A DNA stretch of 64,000 nucleotides from CAWJNF01 sp963844235 (GTDB lineage Bacteria; Actinomycetota; Thermoleophilia; Gaiellales; Gaiellaceae). The notes under the pieces were generated by a model. The model was not told where the DNA came from. It was given only the letters and a program-made list of their open reading frames with translations, and searched no databases. Below, piece after piece: positions 15,908-22,738 of this stretch (position 1 is the stretch's first letter; each line of letters starts with the position of its first letter). The DNA is taken from contig CAWJNF010000008.1 of assembly GCA_963844235.1 (NCBI GenBank), positions 558,001 to 622,000 on the forward strand, read 5' to 3'. A program made the position numbers and the translations under genes.

Positions 15908-16450
15908 GTCCCGACGGTGGCGCCACCTCTGGCGCAGCTCCCGAACGCGCTCACGATCGCCCGGTTCGCGCTCATCCCGGTGTTCGTGGTTCTCGTGCTC
16001 GGGGCAGAGGACGGCCACAGCTGGCCGGCTGCCATCGTGTTCGGCATCGCGGGTATCACCGATCAGGTGGACGGCTACCTGGCGCGGCGCTGGCACGTCG
16101 AGTCGGAGTTCGGGAAGTACGCAGATCCGCTGGCCGACCGCCTCATGATCGACGCCGCGATCGTGCTGCTCTGGCTCGCCGACCGCCTGCCGCTGGCCGC
16201 CCTCGCGGTCATCCTCGTACGTGACGTGGTGCTCGTCGGCGGGTCCCGCTTCGCGACCAACCGCGGCTACGTCTTCGACGTCAGCCTGCTCGGCAAGGCG
16301 GCCACCTGGGTGCTGTACGTCTCGATCGTCTGCGTGCTCACGACGCCCGCGGGCACCGACTGGCCGCTCTGGATCTTCTGGATCGGCATCGGCATGGCCG
16401 GCGTCGCCGGCATCGAGTACGTCGTGCGGGTCCTGAGGACGACGAGGTGA
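15902..16450 (+). CDS. pgsA: CDP-alcohol phosphatidyltransferase (phosphatidylglycerophosphate synthase-like)
   Basis: 182 aa from the ATG at 15902, the second of two duplicated starts. The CDP-alcohol motif DG-x2-AR-x8-G-x3-D-x3-D is seen as VDGYLARRWHVESEFGKYAD followed by PLADRLMID. Several TM helices surround it. Enzymes of this family attach an alcohol such as glycerol-3-phosphate or inositol phosphate to CDP-diacylglycerol at the membrane. Size and motif spacing suit PgsA, but the alcohol acceptor is not proven by sequence. Its TGA overlaps the GTG of the next gene (GTGA), so the two are coupled. Confidence 0.8.
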   Translation: MAVPTVAPPLAQLPNALTIARFALIPVFVVLVLGAEDGHSWPAAIVFGIAGITDQVDGYLARRWHVESEFGKYADPLADRLMIDAAIVLLWLADRLPLAALAVILVRDVVLVGGSRFATNRGYVFDVSLLGKAATWVLYVSIVCVLTTPAGTDWPLWIFWIGIGMAGVAGIEYVVRVLRTTR

Positions 16451-18951
16451 AGGCCGTCGTGATGGCCGGCGGCGAGGGCACCCGCCTGCGCCCGCTGACG
16501 TCGAACCAGCCGAAGCCGATGGTGCCGATCGTCGGCCGGCCTTGCATGGAGCACATCGTCGAGCTCCTGCGGCAGCACGGGTTCGAGGACGTCGTGGTCA
16601 CGCTTGCCTTCATGCCGCAGGCCGTCCGCAGCTACTTCGGCTCCGGCGAGTCGCTCGGGGTGCGAATGAGCTACTCCGTGGAGGAGACGCCGGCAGGCAC
16701 GGCCGGCTCGGTCCTCCTCGCCCGAGACGAGCTCGACGACACGCTCCTCGTCATCTCGGGCGACGCGCTCTGCGACGTCGACCTCGGCGCGCTGGTGCGC
16801 TTCCACCGCGAGAAGGGCGCGTCAGCCACGATCGGCCTCGTCTCTGTCGACAACCCGCTCGAGTTCGGCATCGTCGTGACCGACGAGGACGGCCGAATCG
16901 AGCGCTTCCTCGAGAAGCCCTCGTGGGGCCAGGTGTTCTCGGACACGATCAACACCGGCATCTACGTATTGGAGGCCGAGGTGCTCCGACACGTTCCGGC
17001 CGACCGTCCGTACGACTTCTCGAAGGAGCTGTTCCCGCTGCTGCTCGAGATGGGCCGGCCGCTGTACGGCTACGTGCTGGACGGCTACTGGCAGGACATC
17101 GGCAACCTCGACCAGTACCGGCAAGCGAACTTCGACGCGTTGGACGAGCGCGTCACCCTCACCATTCCGGGACTTCGGCTGCGCGGCAACATCTGGCTCG
17201 GAGAGGGCGTCGAGCTCGCCGACCTCGGCCAGATCGAAGGCCCCGCGTACGTCGGCAACTACTGCCGGATCTCGCCGACGGCCTCGATCGGCCCGTACTC
17301 GGTGCTCGGCTCGAGCGTCACCGTGCGTGAAGGCGCGAGTGTCACCCGCTCGGTCATCGACGTGGCCACGTACCTGGGCCGGAGCAGCACCGTGGAGGGC
17401 GCGACACTCGGCCGGTCGGCCGAGCTCCGCGCGCACGCGCATGTCCGTGAAGGCGCGGCCATCGGCGACGAGTGCACCATCGGCCAGGAGAGCGTCGTGC
17501 TCCCCGGCGTGCGGATCTACCCGTTCAAGGAGGTCGAGTCCGGCACCATCGTCGACCGAAACCTCGTATGGGAATCGCGAGTCGCGGCCGGGGGCGGTAA
17601 CGCCGCGCGGCTGCGGGGGCTCGTCAACGTCGACCTCACTCCCGAAGCGGCGTTGCGTCTCGGAATGGCACTCGGCACGGCGATGCAGCGCGGCAATCGC
17701 GTGGCCGCGAGCGCCGCCGCCCAGCCGGCGTGCCGGCTCATCAAGCGGGCACTGCTCGCGGGCATTCTCTCGACGGGAGTCCACGTCGACGATCTGCGGG
17801 TGATGCCGGCGCCCGTGAATCGCCACCTCCTGAAGACGCAGGGCTACGCGGCCGGCGTCCACGTCCGCACGAGCGAGTCCGACCCGGAGGCAGTCCAGAT
17901 CGACGTCTTCGAGCACCCGGGCATCCAGGCGGGCCCGGCGCTCGAGAAGGAGATCGAGAAACATGCGTCGCGACAGGAGTTCCGACGCGCCTCGTACGCC
18001 GACCTCGGGGAGCTTGCCTATCCGGCGCGTGCCGCCGAGAGCTACGCGGAAGACCTCGTCCGCACGCTCGACGTGGCTGCCATCCGAGCGCGCCGCTTCC
18101 GCATCGCGGTGGACTACACCTACTCGTCGGCCTCCATCATCCTGCCACTCGTCCTCGGCGCCCTCGACGTCGAGAAGATCGCCGCGCACGGCTACGTGGC
18201 CGGCCGGCCGCCCGCCGCTGTCGGCGCGGGCGAGTCGGTCGAGGCGACGAAACGCCTCGTCACCGCTGCCGGCGCCGACTTCGGAGTCGTCATGGATCAA
18301 GCGGCCGAGCGGATCTCCCTCGTCGACGAACAGGGGCGAGAGGTGCCGCTCGAGCAGGAGCTGCTCCTCTTCGTGTCCCTGCTCTCGAGCAACGGCGCGA
18401 CCGGAACGCTCGCGGTGCCGGTGAACGCGACGAACCTGATCGACACGCTCGTCGAGGGAAGCGGGGTGACGGTGCGCAGGACGCAGGTGTCGCTCGCGGC
18501 CCTGACGAAGGCTGCGTCGGAGCCCGGGACGATCTTCGCGGGCGCGGTCAGGGGCGGCTTCGTATTCCCGGCCTTCCTGCCCGCCTACGACGCCATCGCA
18601 AGCCTGTGCTACCTCCTGCAGCTGCTCGCGCCGGTGGAGCAGCCCCTCTCGGCTCTCGTCGACGCGCTCCCGCGGCCTGCGGTCGTCCATCGGGAGGTTC
18701 GCTGCCCGTTCGCGCTCAAGGGAGCGGTGATGCGGCTGCTGACCGAGCGGATGAAGGAGCGCGAGACCGACACGCTCGACGGCATCAAGGTGGTCGACGA
18801 GGAGGGCTGGTCGCAGGTCATCCCCGACCCGGAGGAGCCGCTCGTCCACGTCTACGCCGAGGGCCGTACGGCGCGCGACGGCGAGCGGCTCGCGACGGAG
18901 CTCCAGGCACTGGTCGAGGACATCATCGGCAGGGAACGGACGGTCACCTAG
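16447..18951 (+). CDS. Sugar-1-phosphate nucleotidyltransferase with left-handed helix and degenerate phosphohexomutase domain
   Basis: 834 aa from GTG 16447. Residues 1-230 are a nucleotidyltransferase (MKAVVMAGGEGTRLRPLT, QPKPMVPIVGRP), making NDP-sugars such as GDP-mannose. Residues about 240-370 are hexapeptide repeats of a left-handed beta helix. Residues about 380-830 resemble phosphomannomutase, but the phosphoserine loop (normally TASHNP) reads HVRTSESDPE and the metal loop (normally DGDADR) reads MDQAAERI, so mutase activity is doubtful. This three-part architecture is annotated as mannose-1-phosphate guanylyltransferase in actinobacteria and cyanobacteria. Overlap with pgsA suggests a shared envelope-lipid or glycan role. 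Confidence 0.85.
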   Translation: MKAVVMAGGEGTRLRPLTSNQPKPMVPIVGRPCMEHIVELLRQHGFEDVVVTLAFMPQAVRSYFGSGESLGVRMSYSVEETPAGTAGSVLLARDELDDTLLVISGDALCDVDLGALVRFHREKGASATIGLVSVDNPLEFGIVVTDEDGRIERFLEKPSWGQVFSDTINTGIYVLEAEVLRHVPADRPYDFSKELFPLLLEMGRPLYGYVLDGYWQDIGNLDQYRQANFDALDERVTLTIPGLRLRGNIWLGEGVELADLGQIEGPAYVGNYCRISPTASIGPYSVLGSSVTVREGASVTRSVIDVATYLGRSSTVEGATLGRSAELRAHAHVREGAAIGDECTIGQESVVLPGVRIYPFKEVESGTIVDRNLVWESRVAAGGGNAARLRGLVNVDLTPEAALRLGMALGTAMQRGNRVAASAAAQPACRLIKRALLAGILSTGVHVDDLRVMPAPVNRHLLKTQGYAAGVHVRTSESDPEAVQIDVFEHPGIQAGPALEKEIEKHASRQEFRRASYADLGELAYPARAAESYAEDLVRTLDVAAIRARRFRIAVDYTYSSASIILPLVLGALDVEKIAAHGYVAGRPPAAVGAGESVEATKRLVTAAGADFGVVMDQAAERISLVDEQGREVPLEQELLLFVSLLSSNGATGTLAVPVNATNLIDTLVEGSGVTVRRTQVSLAALTKAASEPGTIFAGAVRGGFVFPAFLPAYDAIASLCYLLQLLAPVEQPLSALVDALPRPAVVHREVRCPFALKGAVMRLLTERMKERETDTLDGIKVVDEEGWSQVIPDPEEPLVHVYAEGRTARDGERLATELQALVEDIIGRERTVT

Positions 18952-18995
18952 CGCGGTGCGGCGCCCGGCGCGAAGCCGAAACCCTCAAGTGGAGG

Positions 18996-19024
18996 TTGAA
19001 GGATTTCGGCCCTCTTGCTCTAAT
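18996..19024 (+). promoter_or_regulatory. Sigma-70-type promoter of the RsiG-like gene
   Basis: TTGAAG (18996-19001), a 17-base spacer and TCTAAT (19019-19024) form a good -35/-10 pair. Transcription would start near 19031, about 34 bases before the GTG start, leaving room for the GGAGG at 19056-19060. Confidence 0.6.
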
Positions 19025-19064
19025 GCAGGTAGCACACAGGTTCCCACCCGACCCTGGAGGCCAC

Positions 19065-19343
19065 GTGGAAGCTCTTCCCGACCTCGCGACACTGTCCGAC
19101 AGCGATCTTCGCGACCTGATCCGCAAGCTGCTCGAGGAAGAGCGGGACATCTCCTATCAGCGCCGCATCCTGCACGGGAAGATCGACATCCTGCGCGCCG
19201 AGCTCGTGGCCAGGCTGCAGAACCAGGTCGGGCGGGGGGAGAGCCCGCTTGCCGAGGTCGACCTCGACCGGCTGACCGCGATTCTCGCCGTCAAGGCGCC
19301 GCCGCAGATCTCGGAGGAGGAGCTGAAGGATCCGGATGCGTGA
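19065..19343 (+). CDS. RsiG-like c-di-GMP-binding anti-sigma protein
   Basis: 92 aa from GTG 19065, preceded by GGAGG four bases upstream; an ATG at 19023 overlaps the -10 box and is less likely. The protein is a helical hairpin: LSDSDLRDLIRKLLEEERDISYQRRILHGKIDILRAEL (about residues 10-47). The Streptomyces RsiG c-di-GMP signature E-x3-S-x2-R-x3-Q-x3-D is matched as ERDISYQRRILHGKID, with His in place of Gln. Known RsiG proteins hold the sporulation sigma factor WhiG when loaded with c-di-GMP; single-motif forms act as homodimers in deep-branching actinobacteria. The WhiG partner is not in the window unless it is one of the two sigma factors at 24-27 kb, which look like group 1/2 instead. 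Confidence 0.7.
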   Translation: MEALPDLATLSDSDLRDLIRKLLEEERDISYQRRILHGKIDILRAELVARLQNQVGRGESPLAEVDLDRLTAILAVKAPPQISEEELKDPDA

Positions 19344-19381
19344 GCGCCGGGTAGGCACGCGGGAACGTTCGTCTTAGTGCC

Positions 19382-19843
19382 GTGACGCACGTTCACTGCC
19401 CGGAGTGCGGCTTCCAGAACCTCGAAGCCGCGCAGTACTGCGAGAAGTGCGGCGCCCTGCTCATTCCCGACGACGCGTCCGGTGGAGAGACGACGCTTTC
19501 CATCTCGCCGGGCCAGGACGACGAGTCCCGGCCGTCTATCGTGCCGGCCGAGGGGATGGCGATCATCGTCCGCTCGGGCGGCGGGCGGGCGGGCGAGGCC
19601 TACGTGCTCGAGCGCGATCGACTGACGATCGGACGCTCGCCGGAGGCCGACGTCTTCCTCGACGACGTCACCGTCTCACGCCGTCACGCAGTGCTGTCGC
19701 GCCAGGGAGCCGGATTCTCCATCGAGGATCTCGGCAGCCTGAACGGCACGTTCGTCAACCGCCGCCGGGTCGACTCCCAGCGGCTCGAAGACGGTGACGA
19801 GGTACAGATAGGCAAGTACAAGCTCACCTTTCTGGAGCGCTAG
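19382..19843 (+). CDS. Zinc-ribbon FHA protein (GarA/OdhI-like)
   Basis: 153 aa from GTG 19382. An N-terminal zinc ribbon CPECGFQNLEAAQYCEKCG (residues about 6-24, CxxC...CxxC) is followed by a flexible linker with Thr residues and an FHA domain (residues about 60-150; LTIGRSPEADVFLDDVTVSRRH, LGSLNGTFVN). GarA and OdhI, the close mycobacterial and corynebacterial relatives, switch 2-oxoglutarate metabolism under Ser/Thr kinase control. The linker segment SGGETTLSIS is where such proteins carry the phosphorylated ETT motif, and ETT is present here. The next gene is FtsR-like, as in mycobacteria and corynebacteria, which strengthens the assignment. Confidence 0.8.
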   Translation: MTHVHCPECGFQNLEAAQYCEKCGALLIPDDASGGETTLSISPGQDDESRPSIVPAEGMAIIVRSGGGRAGEAYVLERDRLTIGRSPEADVFLDDVTVSRRHAVLSRQGAGFSIEDLGSLNGTFVNRRRVDSQRLEDGDEVQIGKYKLTFLER

Positions 19844-19851
19844 CTCAGACC

Positions 19852-20541
19852 ATGAACGCCGTCTCGGAGCGCGCCGCCCGGCCCCTCACGATCGGGGCGG
19901 TCTGCAGGGAGCTGAAAGAGGAGTTCCCGGACGTCTCGATCTCGAAGATCCGGTACCTCGAGGATCAGGGTCTGCTCGTGCTCCGCCGGACGCACGGCGG
20001 CTACCGGCTCTTCTCGGAGGACGACGTCGAGCGGCTGCGCACGATCCTCCGGCTTCAGCGGGACGAGTTCCTGCCCCTTCGCGTCATCCGGGAGGAGCTG
20101 ACGGTGCCCGGCAGGGGCAAGCGAGACCGCCGCCGCGGAACGCAGGCCGGAATCCGATCGCGGCTGGACGTCCCCATGCTTACGTTCGAGGAGCTTTGCG
20201 AGCGCGCCGGCGCGGACCCGGCTTTCGTGCGCGAGCTCGGCGACTACGGCATCCTCGAGGCCGATGAGGCCGGCTACCCGGAGACGGACGCCGCGATCGT
20301 CGCGCTCTGCGCGCGGCTCGCGCGCTACGGGGTAGCTCCGCGCAACCTACGCGCGATCCGGACCGGCATCGACCGGGAGGCCGCGCTCATCGAGGCCATC
20401 GTGGCGCCGGCGCTCAGGTCGCGCAACCCGGAGCGCCGCCACGGCGGGCTCGAGGAGCTCGAGACGCTGGCGGTCCTGACGCTCGAGCTCTCGCAGGCGC
20501 TCTTCTGGCGATCGCTCCGCGGCGTGGTCGCCCGCGCGTGA
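19852..20541 (+). CDS. ftsR: MerR-family regulator, FtsR-like
   Basis: 229 aa. The N-terminal winged helix-turn-helix is of MerR type but long: LTIGAVCRELKEEFPDVSIS, KIRYLEDQGLLVLRRTHGGYRLFSEDDVERL. The C-terminal half is helical and lacks cysteines of metal sensors. In Corynebacterium the homologue FtsR, next to odhI, activates ftsZ and cell division. The same neighbour order is kept here (8-base gap to the FHA gene). Gene identity rests on family plus synteny. The stop overlaps the apt start. Confidence 0.75.
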   Translation: MNAVSERAARPLTIGAVCRELKEEFPDVSISKIRYLEDQGLLVLRRTHGGYRLFSEDDVERLRTILRLQRDEFLPLRVIREELTVPGRGKRDRRRGTQAGIRSRLDVPMLTFEELCERAGADPAFVRELGDYGILEADEAGYPETDAAIVALCARLARYGVAPRNLRAIRTGIDREAALIEAIVAPALRSRNPERRHGGLEELETLAVLTLELSQALFWRSLRGVVARA

Positions 20542-21065
20542 GCGACGCTCAGGACCTCACCGCGCTGATTCGCGACGTCCCGGACTTCCCCCGGCCGGGA
20601 ATCGTGTTCAAGGACATCATGCCGCTGCTCGCGGATGCGCAGGGTCTCCGTCAAGCGGTCGACGAGCTCGCCCGCTTCGCCGCGCCGCGCCGCCCGGAGC
20701 TCGTGCTCGGCGCCGAGGCCCGGGGCTTCATCCTCGGGGGCGCCCTCGCCTATGCGCTCGGGAGCGGCTTCGCGACGGCGCGCAAGCCCGGCAAGCTCCC
20801 GTGGCGCACGGTCTCCGTCGAGTACGCGCTCGAGTACGGCACGGACTCGCTCGAGGTGCACGAGGACGCGATCCGACCGGGGATGCGGGTGCTGGTCCAT
20901 GACGACGTCCTCGCAACGGGGGGTACTGCCCGCGCGAAGGTCGAACTGATCGAGAAGCTCGGCGGCGTCGTGGTCGGCCTGGCGTTTCTCGTCGAGCTCG
21001 TATTCCTGGGCGGGCGGGCCAAGCTCGGCGGCCAGGACGTCTGCTCGCTCGTTCAGTATCACTGA
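20538..21065 (+). CDS. apt: Adenine phosphoribosyltransferase
   Basis: 175 aa from GTG 20538, overlapping the previous TGA by GTGA. Apt converts adenine and PRPP to AMP in the cytoplasm. Visible motifs: IRDVPDFPRPGIVFKDIMPL at the N-terminus, the LGAEARGFILGGALA substrate loop, and the PRPP-binding VLVHDDVLATGGTARA. Length is normal for the family. It would salvage adenine released by the nucleoside hydrolase encoded at 44.9 kb. Coupling to the MerR gene suggests joint transcription. Confidence 0.9.
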   Translation: MSDAQDLTALIRDVPDFPRPGIVFKDIMPLLADAQGLRQAVDELARFAAPRRPELVLGAEARGFILGGALAYALGSGFATARKPGKLPWRTVSVEYALEYGTDSLEVHEDAIRPGMRVLVHDDVLATGGTARAKVELIEKLGGVVVGLAFLVELVFLGGRAKLGGQDVCSLVQYH

Positions 21066-21119
21066 GACGAGGGAGACGTACGCTCAAGTGACCGTCCGCA
21101 CGAACGATCATACTGGTGG

Positions 21120-21722
21120 ATGGTGTACGACCGGTTGACGGCGCGGTACTCGTTCTCGTGCCCCCGGAGGAGGGAGGAGGTCCACGTGCGGCTGTCGCGC
21201 TTCCGCCGTGTGCAGCGCTTGCCGGGGCCGGCCCATCCCGCCGTCTACGACGTCGCGTTCTCCTGCCGCTGCGGCGACGAGCACGACGGCCTCGTCACGC
21301 ACGATGAGCTCGACTGGGCCCCCGTCGGCGGGGACGACCCGGCCTTCTTCAACGTGATGACGGGTCGCCTCGACTCAACATCCGCCGAGCTCGCCGAGCA
21401 GGCGGCGAGCAACATCAAGCGCGGACGCTGGCCCTGGTGTTTCTTCTGCTACTCGGAGGAGCGGCCACAGCCGGTGTACCCGTCCGCGTTCCGCCTGGTG
21501 GCGCCCCAGGACGGCCGCATCGTCCTCGCCGCCCGCTGCTCGGCCTGTGGGCGCACGTCCGCGAACGTCGTCTCGGCCGAGCACCTCGACATTCCGTTCT
21601 ACTCCGACCGCGAGATCGACGTCGTCGAGCGGGTCTTCCCGACGGAGCTCGGTATCGGCGCGCTCGCGGAGGCACTCGGTGCGGTCGAGCTCGAGACCGG
21701 CTCCCGCCGGCTGGTCGCCTGA
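21120..21722 (+). CDS. Unidentified protein with three cysteine pairs, possible zinc-binding
   Basis: 200 aa from ATG 21120. No family recognised. Cysteines cluster as FSCRCGDEHDG (near residue 50), WCFFCYSEE (near residue 106) and ARCSACGRT (near residue 138), plus one at FSCPRR near the start, a pattern typical of one or more zinc ribbons. The remainder is mixed alpha/beta with an acidic surface and no membrane segment or signal peptide. It stands alone between apt and a small gene, with 54 bases before its start. A role in nucleic-acid or protein binding is possible but not shown. Confidence 0.65.
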   Translation: MVYDRLTARYSFSCPRRREEVHVRLSRFRRVQRLPGPAHPAVYDVAFSCRCGDEHDGLVTHDELDWAPVGGDDPAFFNVMTGRLDSTSAELAEQAASNIKRGRWPWCFFCYSEERPQPVYPSAFRLVAPQDGRIVLAARCSACGRTSANVVSAEHLDIPFYSDREIDVVERVFPTELGIGALAEALGAVELETGSRRLVA

Positions 21723-21750
21723 CCGGAAGGACCACCCGCGCCAGGGATCG

Positions 21751-21824
21751 AGCCTCCGAGCCGCGCGTGCCGATCTCTGGGGCATGGAACCAAGCCTCCG
21801 GGCTGGGCGGGCCGATCTCCGGGC
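21751..21824 (+). repeat. Imperfect direct repeat, period 42
   Basis: AGCCTCCGAGCC...GCCGATCTCTGG at 21751 is repeated as AGCCTCCGGGCT...GCCGATCTCCGG at 21793. The two 32-base units differ at several positions and span the start region of the small gene that follows. Confidence 0.5.
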
Positions 21825-22059
21825 GAGGGCAACAGCGCCCGCGCGTGACTCCGTCGGGCGCGGCTCCGCCCTCCTGCTCGACCACTGCGATCGCCTCGAC
21901 CGGCTGATAGCTGGCGAGCGTCCTTCGAGCCGCGAGCGCCTGGAGGCCCTGATCGGTCCGGAGCTCGCCGGAAGTCTCATCCGTGCGCTCTCCGGGGATC
22001 ACCGCCTCGTCAGGCCCCGCTGGGCGGACGCCCTGCGCGACGCGGTGAAGCGAGGCTAG
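21784..22059 (+). CDS. Small hypothetical protein
   Basis: 91 aa if begun at the ATG 21784. The C-terminal two-thirds (SALLLDHCDRLDRLIAGERP, ALIGPELAGSLIRALSGDH, WADALRDAVKRG) is helical and looks like a real protein; the first 25 residues overlap a direct repeat and may not be coding. No family recognised. It converges with and overlaps by four bases the small membrane gene on the other strand. Existence is likely but not certain. Confidence 0.4.
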   Translation: MEPSLRAGRADLRARATAPARDSVGRGSALLLDHCDRLDRLIAGERPSSRERLEALIGPELAGSLIRALSGDHRLVRPRWADALRDAVKRG

Positions 22060-22265
22060 TGCCGCCGCGGACGGGGGGGAGCGCCTTCACCGAACAGGCG
22101 TACCGCGATGAAGATCACGATCGCGCTGAGGATCGACGTGACGATCGACGTGCCCAGCGAGATCGAGATCGCGAGCATCCCGAGGAAGACGTAGAGGCCG
22201 AGCCCGACCGCCCAGAGCAACGCCTGCGTTCCAGGGCTGATGGCCGGGGAGCGGGGGAGGTGCAT
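22056..22265 (-). CDS. Small two-helix membrane protein
   Basis: 69 aa. Two hydrophobic helices (ALLWAVGLGLYVFLGMLAIS at about residues 15-34 and SIVTSILSAIVIFIAVRLFG at about 40-59) are followed by a Pro/Arg tail. No family recognised. The base order just upstream (22276-22456) is structured element B in the same orientation, ending about 10 bases before the ATG, so the element could act as its 5' leader. Confidence 0.6.
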   Translation of the reverse strand: MHLPRSPAISPGTQALLWAVGLGLYVFLGMLAISISLGTSIVTSILSAIVIFIAVRLFGEGAPPRPRRH

Positions 22266-22275
22266 CGGCCGAACA

Positions 22276-22456
22276 CTAGACGATTGATCTGCAATTGACC
22301 GGCAACCGTGGCACCGCCGGATGGCGGCCGATACCGTCGCCTGAGGCCACGCTCGTGGCTCGCACGTACCTACAGGTACGCACGAGCCAGGATCGCACCC
22401 TCATGCTCGGTCTCTGCCGTCCCCGACGCCACCACAACTGCCGATCAATCATCTAG
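22276..22456 (-). repeat. Long palindromic structured element, copy B
   Basis: 181 bp with about 12 differences from copy A (8883-9063). Outer arms CTAGACGATT (22276-22285) and AATCATCTAG (22447-22456) pair fully; relative to copy A the eighth pair changes from G-C to A-U, a compensatory double change. The apical hairpin (GGCTCG...CGAGCC around GTACCT-AC-AGGTAC) is perfectly paired here apart from the two conserved minus-strand wobbles. It sits directly upstream of the small membrane-protein gene. Confidence 0.75.
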
Positions 22457-22609
22457 AGCACCGCGCGGCCGGAAAAGGCCCGGACCAGAGGTTCGCCGAG
22501 CCGGTAACGCTTTCGTCCACTCCACCGGCCAGCTATCCGCTGCCGCGTACCTTCTGCCCGGTGAGGATTCGACCTACTCGCGTCCCGTGCTCGGCGCAGT
22601 GGGAACCCT

Positions 22610-22738
22610 AGAATAGGGAAGCTTGGAAATCAAGCAGCCTGACGAGAGAAAGCTCGCAAATTGCATGAGTTCTATTTTGCACAGAATTTTCCACAGATAT
22701 TCGGGATAACCTGTGGGTAGCTGTGGAGAAGATGCGTC
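22610..22738. other. AT-rich spacer with DnaA-box-like 9-mers
   Basis: A stretch much richer in A/T than its surroundings follows the end of the glycosidase gene. It contains TTTTCCACA (22687-22695), TGTGGGTAG (22712-22720) and TGTGGAGAA (22722-22730), each one or two bases from the DnaA box TTATCCACA or its complement. Bases 22457-22609 show nothing I can name. Confidence 0.4.

Noticed and set aside
22610..22738. Chromosomal origin of replication
   Set aside because: Boxes are imperfect and dnaA, dnaN, recF, gyrB and rpmH are absent.
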